A model generated the notes under the pieces. That model did not search any database. It saw only the letters and a program-made list of their open reading frames with translations, and was not told the origin of the DNA. Of a stretch of 64,000 nt of DNA, positions 25,901-37,299 are shown piece by piece (positions within the stretch are counted from its first letter, which is position 1; every line of letters begins with the position of its first letter). The stretch is taken from NCBI GenBank assembly GCA_029204225.1, contig MU832607.1:1-64000 (forward strand). Direction: 5' to 3'. This DNA comes from Diphasiastrum complanatum (taxonomy: Eukaryota; Streptophyta; Lycopodiopsida; Lycopodiales; Lycopodiaceae). The position numbers and the translations under genes are program-made.

Positions 25901-27222
25901 ACTAGTTAATTAAGTTTATTTCTCAGTTGAGATATACTCATCCAAGAATTCAGTATCCTATGCACACAATTTCTCGATGAATCCAAATGACTCATAAATT
26001 ATGTGTCTTACAAGCAATACACACAAAACAAACAATTTTTTGGTGAGTTCTCTTCACACTGTCCGGTTTACCAATTAACTTCCACAGGAGTAAATCACAG
26101 GAGCAAACAAGATTAATCGTGCACATATGAGAAAAATCTCACTATGACCCAGTACATAAACACATATGTCCTTATTTGGCGGATTTCTCCAAAATATGCA
26201 TATGTTACTCACATATCTCACTGAGAATCTTGTAAGTCAGCTATAGAAGATTCTATTTCTCTTGAGTAAATAACATATCTAGGAAATCTCTGAAGTGAAT
26301 AATTCCACATCACACATTCTCTAACCATCATGCTTTTATCAACAAAATTCCTTCAATCAGTCAACCTACTTCATATCTTAGTGCACAAACTAAGATTAGG
26401 CTGACTTATACAGACATCTTTGGAGAAAAAAATCAGATTAAAGTTTTATTCCACTGATCCAATCCGTAACTAAATGGTACTTGGTAGCCAATCAGTGAAC
26501 TTTAATTTAATCTTTACCACTACTTCTCATATTCATGAATATCTCACAACTCAAAACTCCCAAAATTACTCTAGTTCCAGATTATTAATCACTAGAGTTT
26601 TTTCTATTCCACTAGATAGTTCCACCAATGCACACAAACTGGATTCCACAAAAGAAATCTATGCACTGGTTGATCTCATGAAAGTCTTATTCCTATCATT
26701 TTCTTCTTTCTCTTTTAAATTTTTTTTCAAAATTTGAATTAAAAAGTTCCCAGGATACAACATATAAGATATCAAAGATTTGAAAAAGTCAGTAATGAGT
26801 ATTCAATACTATTACAAACCAGACTTTTTCCTTAAAATCATAAAATATCTTATCTCCAGTGATAGAAACATTACTCTCAATAATCAACTATCAAATAGAG
26901 TTAATCAATTGGGCTCGGGAAATCTAAATTCCTCTTAATCAACTGAAACATCAATTGATTCTGAGCTATATTCACAAAACTGAAGTGGAAGCATGAATTC
27001 ATATAACTTAAACAGTCCTTCGGAATCAAGTACGACATTGGAAGGAATTATATGAATCTCAATTCAATTGTCTCGTATATAAGAAATTTCTAAAAAGTAG
27101 AGGTTTAAAATGAAAGAGAAACATGCTTTTAAGGGTTTCCGATTTGGAATTTATGAGATACCATCGAGGGATCCGGATCTATATCTCATAACCTCTCCAA
27201 ATACCCTAAGTAAAAATAACCA
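25901..27222. other. A+T-rich interval, nothing recognised
   Basis: No domain, RNA gene or clear LTR end. A short open frame at 26474-26737 plus has no known motif. Confidence 0.3.
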
Positions 27223-27690
27223 ATGGTTTCAACTGTTAGCATTACTATTAATGTAAATACTAACCACTGGCCTATAGATCATTCTCACACAAGAAACACT
27301 CGTAGATCCACATCTGGATTTCTATTATTCCTCAACACTGGTCCAATCTCATGGAATAGTCACATGCAAACCTCAATAACTCTATCTTTTATAGAATTAG
27401 AGTATACTGTTGTCTCTCAAGCGACAAAGGAAGCAGTGTGGTTGAGAAATTTACTATCGGACGTTTGTATGAAATAATATGATTCGACAATCATCTTTTG
27501 TGCTAATCAGAGTGCTATTGCTTCATTGGCCAACCCTCAATTTCATTCCAAGAGTAAGCACATTAATATTAAGTATCACAATGTCATAATCAAAGTTCTC
27601 AATAAAGAGGTAAGATTGGAGTACCATTGAATGCAAGACATGACAGTAGACATTTTTGAAAGGTGCTAAGCGTGGATGCATTTCATTCTC
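27223..27690 (+). pseudogene. Ty1/copia RNase H fragment
   Basis: The plus strand reads RRSTSGFLLFLNTGPISWNS, then SFIELEYTVVSQATKEAVWL, the conserved copia RNase H block (STSGYxFxLGxxxISWxSKxQxxVxLSSxEAEYxAxxxAxxExxWL). After a double stop at 27475-27480 the same domain continues: FCANQSAIASLANPQFHSKS, KHINIKYHNVI. It ends near 27690 without an LTR. Orientation is opposite to the nearby copia RNase H scrap at 24.9 kb. Confidence 0.85.
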
Positions 27691-27734
27691 TCACTAATCA
27701 TAATACTTAATTCACTTTCATTTGAGTCATGTAA

Positions 27735-28340
27735 GCGAACTACACAACAACAAAAAGCAGTGGTTTCCGACATGTATTCCAACATAAAATCGTGAAATTT
27801 TTTTTTGCCAAATTTCGGGATGTTGCAAACCATGACAAAAAATCTGTCGCAAACAATCTGTCAAAATTTGATGCATTGAAATCCAACAGATCCTCCTTTC
27901 TTGACTGCCGGTGTATAATTCAAATTAGATGTCAGAATTCGTCACATCCAAAGATGTCAAAAATTGACATACAACTATCGTCACGCAGCAATTATTTTGG
28001 AAACGCCACATGGAAAAGGACAGTCCACGTCGAAGTCAGAAACCGATAGATTTTTCCAATGTCAGATTCTGACATCTCTTCATATTTTTGACGAACAGAG
28101 GGCATTTTTAAATCTATCGAAAATTTCTGACATCTCTCCAACATATTTTTTAGGACCAAAACGAATGTCAGAATCCAACAAATTTTACCAGTGTCAGATG
28201 CCGACATCCTTCAAACAAAGGACATTTTCAAAGGTGTCAGAAATGTCCGACATCTACTGATATTCGGCTCATCGTCTGAATCTTCATCCTCAACCAAGCA
28301 CTGAAAGGCTCATAGATGTCGGAATCCGAACATTAAAAAA
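27735..28340. repeat. Cluster of TGTCRGA/TCYGACA motifs (CACTA-like subterminal region)
   Basis: About ten copies of TGTCAGA/TCTGACA or near variants occur in both orientations (for example 27929, 28060-28078, 28126, 28165, 28192, 28234, 28316). At about 28060 the two orientations form a palindrome, TGTCAGA-T-TCTGACA. The left edge, 'ctacacaacaacaaaaagc' then gtttccgacatg, resembles a CACTA terminus. Repeated transposase-binding motifs near the ends are a CACTA hallmark. No gene lies inside. Confidence 0.5.
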
Positions 28341-29227
28341 TATTTTTGATTGTTTTTGGCGCACAGTTTATGCACGTATTTTTTTGCGAATAGGATCGGA
28401 GTTGGCGAGATGCTGCACTGAGTTAAACTATCAATTCTGTGATACAATTGGTGTTTTAAAATGAGGTTAGTGATAACGAGTCATGTTTCTTTCATCTAGC
28501 ATAACTGATCATTTCTTTTCTCTCTCATTTTTTTAAAGGATGCATGTGATAGGTGTTCATAATGTAATGTGGTTTAGTGTTAAAGATCTAAGTTGTCTTT
28601 AATTAAATTTAAGCGTTATGCATACTATCGATGATGATTTCATTACTAGATGAAGTTTTAAAAAGTCTAACAACCTTGAAACGTTTTCTTTGAACAAGTT
28701 TGAAACGTTTTTTTGCATTTTAGGGTTCATTCGTAACTTTACTTGCAAATAAACTAAATGAATAACAATTCACAACTTCATAACTAACGTATGAAAATCA
28801 CAATCCATTCACAAATCAAAATCAATAAAATTCGAACATTATACCAAAATTTGAAGGTTATATTACGTCATAATGTTGTGAGACTTTCTATCTCATGTAC
28901 AATACATCGCAATGATATGCATATATCCGAAAACAAAAAAAAATAAAAACTACTACTATATTATATCATCACCCTGAACCATAGATGCGACATGCTCAGC
29001 ATCTGGAGCTAGCGCTGCATGTTCCTGCATCAACACAAACAACAAATATGACAATAGTAAGTTTTCGACCAGAGATCAATCAATTGATGATATATGCATG
29101 CATATAAATAAATTTGATGAACACAATGATGAATATAACTCACTATGGAGTGGATGCCCTAATGAGCTAGCTCTGCCACCAAACCAGCGTATGAATCGTG
29201 AAATGCAATTCAAGCTTGGATGGATAG

Positions 29228-29232
<5 letters not shown>
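28341..29232. other. A+T-rich interval, nothing recognised
   Basis: No gene. A short repeat of 'ttgaaacgtttt' occurs at about 28676 and 28700. Confidence 0.35.

Positions 29233-29306
<74 letters not shown>
29233..29306. repeat. (TA)n microsatellite, about 74 bp
   Basis: Perfect TA array. It abuts a sequence shared, inverted, with the flank of the other long TA array at 61.06 kb. Confidence 0.98.
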
Positions 29307-29309
<3 letters not shown>

Positions 29310-29420
29310 CAGTAAAGAGTGCGCATTTTTGACGGGCGAGCAGCAATGGTTTAGGAGGAAAGCCGATGGTCGTTGACGGGTGGCCGATGTATGTGTGTGT
29401 ATGTATGTGGCCGAAGTACG
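29307..29420 (-). mobile_element. Helitron-like 3' end (degenerate copy)
   Basis: Read on the minus strand, the sequence ends GCACTCTTTACTGG followed by T and the (TA)n array. The other copy at 61045-61057 ends GCACTCTTTACTAG followed by T. Both fit the Helitron 3' end rule CTRR|T, and both also share ccatcggc words and a TG/CA-rich interior. The short hairpin expected before CTRR is not preserved in this copy. Confidence 0.4.
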
Positions 29421-29431
29421 ACGAGTGGATG

Positions 29432-29580
29432 TCTGATTTTGGGTATCGAAAAATCACGAATTCTTCGAGTTGATCCAGTATCAAAAAATTTTGATTTTGG
29501 GTATCAAAAAATTTTGATTTTGGATATTGAAAAAGTCTGATTTTGGGTATCAAAAAATGCTGATTTTGTGGATACTAAGT
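29432..29580. repeat. Short tandem repeat (unit about 22-24 bp)
   Basis: Units built on tgattttgggtatcaaaaaa occur about five times with small changes between 29432 and 29575. Confidence 0.85.
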
Positions 29581-29662
29581 AAGTTGCAAAGGAGTCAAAT
29601 TTTGAGTTAGATCTACTTAGGGCTAAGAAGTCAGGAAATATACAATATACCGAAGTCTTTGA

Positions 29663-30559
<897 letters not shown>

Positions 30560-30755
30560 CGCGAAAAATGCAAAAAATATGACACTGCATTTCTAGATGC
30601 AATTTCTGACAGGCAACAAAAGCAAAAAATGCGACATTGCATTTTTACACGAGATTCTACGCAGGTGAAAAATGCGACACTGTACTTTTACACGGGATTC
30701 CACACAGGCAAAAAATGCAACACTTTACAGAAAAACACAGGATTCCAAGTATAGA
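30560..30755. repeat. Minisatellite, four units of about 42-58 bp
   Basis: Each unit has the form aaaaatgcgacactgcattt plus 'tacacgggattcyacacaggc'. Units start near 30565, 30625, 30668 and 30708 and diverge steadily from left to right. Confidence 0.75.
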
Positions 30756-30810
30756 CTGTCTACATCTTCACGCTCCAATAACAACTGTTCTAATTAGTCA
30801 GTTAATTAGC

Positions 30811-31522
30811 TGTTAAGTGATCTTGTAAATGCAAGTTTAGAATAATACAAGATCTTCAAGCAACTATATAAGTAAATGAACGATTGAAGAAGGGAGACAT
30901 GCAGAGATGCATGTGGATACTCCAGCAGAAATCAAATGACTAGAATGAGTCTTCTAGTAGCTGACTCCTCAGAGTTAGTGATTATAGAAAGAGAGAGAGA
31001 GATACTCAAAACTTTAGCAAATGATTTGAGTCTGTAAGTAGGATCACGCGCTTATCAGCGTAATTGTATTGTGATCTGATTGTTGTTTTACGACATTATT
31101 ATATAGATTCGCTACTGTTCTACATCTTTGCATTCTTATTGAATGAAACTAACTCTCATTCCTCTTACGCAAACATCATGATCAGAGAAAATGTAAGGCT
31201 ATCTCTGACACTAACTTATTTTTACATTCTCTTTATATCAGGTTATCAGCAATAGAGGATTGCATGGCTGTCTCAGATGCCTAATCGTTTCTGCGATCTC
31301 TCTTTCATGGTAGTCTAAGACTCCTACATTGATAATCTTATTCAACACAAAAGAACAGCTCCCAATCTCCATTCTCTAAGTAATCCACGATCCCGTTAAT
31401 ACAGTTATCATTGTTCTTTCATTATTGTCTTCATCCTTGGGTATCTGTCATAGTTGACAATCTTCATTCACGAACCAACAGATTGGTATCATAGCTGATA
31501 ATTTTCATTTCACAAACCAACA
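30811..31522 (+). mobile_element. Copia-1 5' LTR
   Basis: It begins tentatively at TGTTAAGTGATC (30811) and ends CA at 31521-31522 just before the primer site. Shared with the 3' LTR: cctcagagttagtgatta followed by a GA run, gaatgaaac/gaatgcaat, and ggttatcagcaatagaggat (ggttatcagagacagaggat in the 3' copy). The GA run here is only about 17 bp (30984-31001). The left boundary is uncertain by some tens of bases. Confidence 0.75.
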
Positions 31523-31540
31523 AGGTGGTATCAGAGCACT
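31430..31540 (+). promoter_or_regulatory. Copia-1 primer site in a duplicated junction
   Basis: The genuine primer site is TGGTATCAGAGC at 31526-31537, matching initiator-Met tRNA. About 48 bp earlier lies a second version, TTGGTATCATAGC, with the same preceding LTR-end sequence (cttcattcacgaaccaaca versus ttcatttcacaaaccaaca). The LTR end and primer site are therefore tandemly duplicated. Confidence 0.8.
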
Positions 31541-31648
31541 GGTTTATTGGATTACTAGAGTCTAGGATCTATAATAGAACTTATTACATTCTTATTTCAT
31601 AAGAGTTGGTTCATTTTGTTTGTGTTCAATCTCTGTTTCTCAATTTCA

Positions 31649-32437
31649 ATGGAAGGTTTAAACTCAGAGATCCGCTTGATTAACAAATTCAACGGAGATG
31701 ACACATGTGGAAATTCAAGATGAGGATGATCTTATTCGAAAAAAAGCTATGGGGATATGTGAATGATTCTATAGCCACAGACCGGCAGAACTTGAATTTC
31801 TCCCAGCATGAAAAGCAAAGGATGGCAAAGCACTTGCCATTGTATCCTTGAATCTGAAAGACACTCAGATCGCTCACATATCAAATAACACCACCTCCAA
31901 AGAAGCGTGGGATATCCTAACAAGTATCTACAAGACTTCAGATGTATCGACTCACCTCTTTCTAAGGAAGAAGGTCCTCACACTCAAGATGATCAAAGGC
32001 ACCTTAGTCAGTGATCACCTAAATGAATTCAAACAGTTGCTGAATCAACTTGCTGCCATAGGTTTTCCTATTTCAGAAGAAGACTCAACAACGTCTCTTC
32101 TCGCCAGTCTTCCATCCTCCTACGACAACCTAGTATTGCTTTTGAGCAATACTCTACGTTGTCCCTCCAGAAGCTAACAACAAGCCTATTGCAGGAAGAA
32201 GTCAAGAGAAAAAGCTTATCCACAATGAGTAACAAGTCAATGGAATTGTACTCTAATAAGCAGCAGTCCAAGAAAAAGAAGAACTTCAAGGACAAGAAGA
32301 CGAAGGTGGAGCAGCCACTCTCAATGCAACAACAACAACAGCAGTCAACAACACCAAAGACCAAACTCTTTTGCAGGTATTGCAAAAGATCCAATCACGA
32401 CATAAGGGATTGTCGCATCCTCAGGCACAATGAATGA
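31649..32437 (+). pseudogene. Copia-1 gag with CCHC knuckle
   Basis: Gag starts at ATG 31649 (MEGLNSEIRLINKFNGDD), then a frameshift occurs near 31700. The UBN2-type core follows in another frame (KDTQIAHISNNTTSKEAWDI, LTSIYKTSDVSTHLFLRKKV, 31848-32177), then another shift and a Lys/Gln-rich stretch with the knuckle CRYCKRSNHDIRDC (about 32370-32412). This is the standard gag layout of copia elements. Confidence 0.85.
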
Positions 32438-32537
32438 GGAAGAAGATGCAGCAGCACCAAGAAAAAAACTCTGGCACTGTCAAAAATCCACAAGAAGAGG
32501 ACAAGACGCTGACGGTACAAGATCAAACAAGTAGAGA

Positions 32538-33056
32538 TGCCTAGCAATGGTATCTTGATTCAGGTGCAAAGTAGCCGGCTACGGGATCAGTGCCCGATCA
32601 ATGTATCCTAACGGGTCACGTCCCGGTCACAACCATCCGTATACAGTAAACCAAATAAACTGTACACTAATTACATCATCACATTTAGAGCTTACATAGA
32701 ATGTATATCAGATTAACTCTGATTTCTAACTTAAAGTGGTTGATTCCAAGACACTGTTTGAAGCCTACTACGGTTACAAACCAAGCTTGAAAACCTGCGT
32801 GTCTTCGGATGTCTCTGCTATGCACAAGTGCCATCTAATCTGAGGAAGAAGCTGGACCTAGTAAGCTATAAAAGCATCTTCATCGGCTATTCAACTTCTC
32901 ACAAGGCATATCGTGTTTACGATGTGGTTACGGGCCAGATCTCGGTCAGTTGTGATGTTGTCTACCTTGAAGACAAATACTATGATTTCAAACAGAAGCA
33001 ACCAATACAAGAGACTGCCATAGCAACTCCACCTTCCAGCGATAGGCTATGACCTA
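32538..33056 (+). pseudogene. Copia-1 protease start, filler, integrase C-terminus
   Basis: The protease active-site block WYLDSGA is readable at about 32550-32572, then homology stops. About 165 bp of unrelated sequence, G+C-richer at first (ccggctacgggatcagtgcc), follows. Copia homology resumes at about 32745 with TLFEAYYGYKPSLK (frameshifted) and KLDLVSYKSIFIGYSTSHKA, the integrase C-terminal block. The integrase catalytic core is gone. Confidence 0.8.
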
Positions 33057-33142
33057 CGACTGTTCAAGGAACGGAGCTCATCCCAACGGCTCCACTTACC
33101 GTTGATGGGCCTAGACACACGATCGTTCAACCGCAAAATACT

Positions 33143-34345
33143 ATGGTCCCAGTCATTCACCAAGGAGAATCGTCTGATCAAGCACCTACAGTTCAAAGAT
33201 CTGTGAGACAACGACAACAACCTGACCGATTCATCCCTCAAGCTTTCATTAGTCATGACGAACCTACCACCGTAGCAAAAGCACTGTCAATGCCTGATGC
33301 AGACAAATGGAAAGCTGCCATGGATGCTGAGTATCAATCTCTAATGAAGAACAAGACCTGGAGTCTTGTCATTCCTCCTACAATTTTAATGCCAATTGAT
33401 TCTAGATGGACATTTAAGCTGAAGCTTAAGCCAAATGGATCTATATTCAAATGGAAAGCTAGACTGGTAGTTAAAGGTTTTGAACAAGTACATGGGATAG
33501 ACTACACTGAGACCTTTAATCCAGTAGTAAAACATCAGTCTATTCGTACTCTATTGGCTATATCTGCTGCAGAAGATTTGGATATTTACCAGATGGATGT
33601 CCAGACGGCATTCCTACATGGATACATACAAGAAGATGTCTACATCTATCAAGCGTTACATCCCTCAAGGCAAGGAGCATCTACTATGAAAATTGCACAA
33701 GGCACTATACGGTCTGAAGCAAGCTCCAACGGCCGGGTATGATAGAATAAATCGTTTCTTGTTGCAACATGACTTTACCTCCTGCACTGCAGATTCAAAT
33801 GTGTATCTAAAACCAAAGGGGCCAAACTATGTTATAATAGCACTATACGTTGATAATTTCCTAATCATCAACAATTCAGATCAATTGCTACAAGAAACTA
33901 AATCCTTACTCATCAGAGTTTGAGATGACTGATTTAGGTCCAGTCCATTACCTACTTGGAATGGAGATTCACAGAGATCACGCGAGCAGAAAGATCACCA
34001 TAAGCCAACAATCTTACCTAGTCAATGTACTCCGAAGATACGGCATGGAGGATTGCAAGCCCACTGGACACTCCTATGGATCCAAGATGCAACCTATCCA
34101 AAGACATGTGCCCAGAACAAAGGCAGATCAGCAAGAAATGCACAATTACCCTTATCAGTCTATCATAGGTTCTCTTATGTACTCTATGATTTGCACACGA
34201 CCTGATCTAGCATATGATGTAAGCATGCTGTCACAATTCATGTCCAATCCATGCCTACAACACTGGAAAGCTCTACAAAGAGTTCTGAAGTACATTGAAT
34301 CCTCAAAGCACTATGCCTTGAGTTACAACGAATATACATAAGCTG
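33143..34345 (+). pseudogene. Copia-1 reverse transcriptase, RNase H start
   Basis: RT copies the element RNA. Blocks in order: WKAAMDAEYQSLMKNKTWSL, KARLVVKGFEQVHGIDYTET, YQMDVQTAFLHGYIQEDVYI (33143-33742), then after a frameshift HKALYGLKQAP and the catalytic motif, then DLGPVHYLLGMEIHRDHASR and YQSIIGSLMYSMICTRPDLA (33925-34341). The catalytic motif reads YVDN; the second Asp codon is AAT at 33855-33857. RNase H is cut after about a dozen codons (ITYSDG, 34360-34377). Confidence 0.9.
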
Positions 34346-34381
34346 CACTCTCATTGATTACCTATTCTGATGGGTGATAGG

Positions 34382-34466
34382 TGTTGTTGAGTTGAACAAT
34401 CTGTATGCACAGAGTGATCAAATGACCAAAAGGTCTTAAGTAACTAGCTCCTTAGAGTTAGTGATT

Positions 34467-34553
<87 letters not shown>

Positions 34554-34949
34554 AGCTATTGTATTGTGTTTCGATTCTCTTTTATATATACAGATTTGCT
34601 ATTGTTCAATCCTTATGTCCTTGATTGAATGCAATTGTCTCTCTCACCCTCTTGCACACAAACACGGTTATCAGAGACAGAGGATCGCATGGCTATCCAA
34701 GATGTCTAATGCTTCGCAATCCTACTGTTATGGCAGTCTCAAACTCCTACTCTGATAACCCAAAGGGATAACAAGCCTTTGATTCCGTTCCCTACTCAAT
34801 CCACGTTCCTAAAATTGCAGTTACTACTGTGTTCATTATTTTCTTACTGTTGGTAGAGGCATCATTTTACATCATAATCGCCTCTCATGTTCTGCTTTCA
34901 TCACGTCCGCTGCAATTGTAGACCAAACATTTCACATCATACACCAACA
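34382..34949 (+). mobile_element. Copia-1 3' LTR with expanded GA array
   Basis: It starts TGTTGTTGAG at 34382 and ends CCAACA at 34949. It matches the 5' LTR over most of its length. A (GA)n run of about 78 bp lies at 34471-34548, where the 5' LTR has about 17 bp. Since LTRs are identical at insertion, one copy expanded or the other contracted afterwards. Confidence 0.85.
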
Positions 34950-36850
34950 GAAGATAGAGCTATTGAAGATTGCTTGCGACTATTCCAGGAAATTGGACCA
35001 TTGTTGAGGAAGAATATAAATCCGGTTATGAGTGTCTATATCTCCTGCCCAACTTGCATCTGTAAAACCATTGAGTGAATTGAGTTTGTTGTCGCCAACT
35101 GCTTATAACAAATGCAAAAGTCCATAGTAGCTCGAAGATATCTCATGACTCTGATAAGAGCCTTCCAATGCGTTACATCAGGATTAGTCATAAACTAGCT
35201 GAGAGAGCTGACTACAAAAGCTATGTCTGGCTTGGTACAAATCATTGCGTACATAAGAGATCCTATAATAGAATGGTAAGGATACTCACACATCTGCTGC
35301 TTCTCATGAATTGTTTGAGGACACTGTTCCTTTGACAATTTGAGACCTAGTTCCATTGGTGAGAGAGCTAACTTGCAATTAATTAGATTATATCTGACTA
35401 ACATGTTGTAGATGTACCTCTGTTGTATAATGTAGATCAACTTCTATTTTTTGTCTTTGTGGATTTGTATACCAAGGCAGAAATGAGCTTCACCCAGATC
35501 GGCCATGTCGAATTCGGAAGATAGCATTATCTTGGCCTCTTTTATCAGATTGGTACTATTGCTTAAAGACAATGTATCATCCACATATAAAGTGATAATG
35601 ATAAAAGACTACTGCAATGCTTTGAAGTAAACATTAGAATCTCTAGAGCTAGGTGTGTAGCCGTGATCAATAAGAAAAGTATTGATCCTTTGAACCCATG
35701 CTCAAGCAGATTGCTTCAAGCCATAAAGTGCCTTATGAAGTTTACACACATGATTGTGTTTACCCTCGATAATATAACCTTCGGGTTGCACCATGTAAAT
35801 GTCCTGTTCAATAATTCCATTGAGATATGATGTCTGTACATCCATTTGATGTATTTTCAAATCTACTACAGCGGCAAATGATAGAAAAAGTTGAATAGAA
35901 GAATGCTTGACTATTGGACTGAAGGTCTCAGTGTAATCGACATTGTATACCTGAGAAAATCCTTTGGAGACAAGTCGTGCCTTTCTTTTGTTGATGCTTC
36001 CATCTGCATTGTACTTGACTTTGAAAACCCATTTGCAATCAGCTACATTTCTGCTAGTAGGTAATTCGACAATCGTCCATGTTTGGTTCTTGATAAGAGA
36101 TGAATACTCTTTATCCATGGCTTCTTTCCAGAGATCTGAATTTGGTTGATTGAGTGCCTCTTTGACAAACATTGGCTCGTGAACAAGGTAGGCTGCAAAC
36201 TCGTTGATATACCGGTTAGGTGGTCTACTTGCTCTTGAAGATCTTCTGGGTAGTAGAGGAAGTTGATCATTTCCATCATGTTGTACTTGCTGAACTGCAA
36301 CATCATCATCTTTTGACTCACCGTTAATTTGTTGTTCCTCAAGAGTAGATGAGCTTGGACCTTCAATGGGAATAGTCGACTGAGGAACTTTCAATATGTT
36401 AGGAGAATCTGACAGGTCGGCTACTTGGGCACTGTCTTTTCCTTTGAGGTCTTGAAACTGATCTTTGATGAAAATGACATCCCGGCTAGTGAATGTCTTT
36501 GATTCGATGAGATCGAACAACTTATAGGCTTGATCTGAGGTAGTGGAGCTGATGAAAATACATTTGATACTCTGGAAGTCGAGTTTCTTCCTGAGATCGC
36601 AAGGTATCTGCGCTAAAAAAGTACATCCAAAAACTCGTAGGTTTGATAGAGAAGGTTTGGTACCTGTCCAAATTTTGAATGTTATTTTGTTTGAGAGACC
36701 TTTAGTAGGACATCTATTCTGAATATAGGTTGCCATTGAAACAGCTTCAGTCCAAAAGGACTTCATAAGTGTCGCATGTAATAATGTACACTTTGCGGAT
36801 TCAACTAAGGTTCTGTTCTTTCTCTCAACAAGACCATTTGACTGAGGCAA
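34950..36850 (-). pseudogene. Copia-2 integrase C-terminus, RT and RNase H
   Basis: A 382-codon open frame (36850-35702) begins PQSNGLVERKNRTLVESAKC (integrase end), continues LRVFGCTFLAQIPCDLRKKL, then RT blocks YSSLIKNQTWTIVELPTSRN, KARLVSKGFSQVYNVDYTET, MDVQTSYLNGIIEQDIYMVQ and LHKALYGLKQSA. A TGA stop at 35702 interrupts it. RT continues with LYVDDTLSLS (YVDD intact, about 35590), DLGEAHFCLGIQIH, and GSLMYAMICTKPDIAFVVSS (35440-35195). RNase H residues reach NNGPISWNSRKQSSIALSS at 34955. The YVDD motif is intact, but the stop and the missing end make it a pseudogene. Confidence 0.92.
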
Positions 36851-37278
36851 ATAGGAGGTAATGTATTCAATGTCGTTGTTAAGGCAGTACTCCTTGAATT
36901 TGGTGGTGATTTATTCTCCCCCGTTATCTGACTCGGTGCTTTGATTCGTTTGCCAGTTTGATTCTCAGCATGCTCTTTGAATTGTCTGAAGTTGATGAAA
37001 GCCTCTAATTTCTGTTTAATGAAATAAACAGCTGTTCTTCTAGAGAATTCGTCAATAAAAGTAATGAAATACTTTGCATCTAGCAATGATGGAGTTTGCA
37101 TAAGTCCACATATATCCGTATGAACAACATCTAATAGACCTTTTGCTGCATGCCTATGACTCGATCTAAAAGGAATCCTAGTCTTCTTTTCAAATATGCA
37201 GCTATGACAGACAAGGAGATCGACCTTACCAAAAGGATAGTCATGATCAAGAACCATGGATTGTCTGGACATGTTCAA
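36805..37278 (-). pseudogene. Copia-2 integrase core
   Basis: Integrase joins the element DNA to the host chromosome. The frame begins MNMSRQSMVLDHDYPFGKVD and carries CHSCIFEKKTRIPF (end of the HHCC zinc domain), VHTDICGLMQTPSL (first catalytic Asp context) and FITFIDEFSRRTAVYFIKQK. A frameshift near 36950 scrambles the second Asp and Glu region before the next frame resumes at 36846. Confidence 0.85.
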
Positions 37279-37299
37279 AATAGATGCATAATTTAAGTG

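Larger units (their letters stand above)
30811..34949 (+). mobile_element. Ty1/copia element copia-1 (two LTRs, internally deleted)
   Basis: This element has a recognisable 5' LTR, primer site, gag, partial protease, integrase C-terminus, RT and 3' LTR in copia order. Most of protease-integrase is replaced by about 165 bp of unrelated sequence (about 32575-32740), and RNase H is cut short just before the 3' LTR. The LTRs are clearly homologous but diverged in sequence and in GA-tract length, so the insertion is not recent. No target-site duplication could be matched at the assumed ends. Confidence 0.85.
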
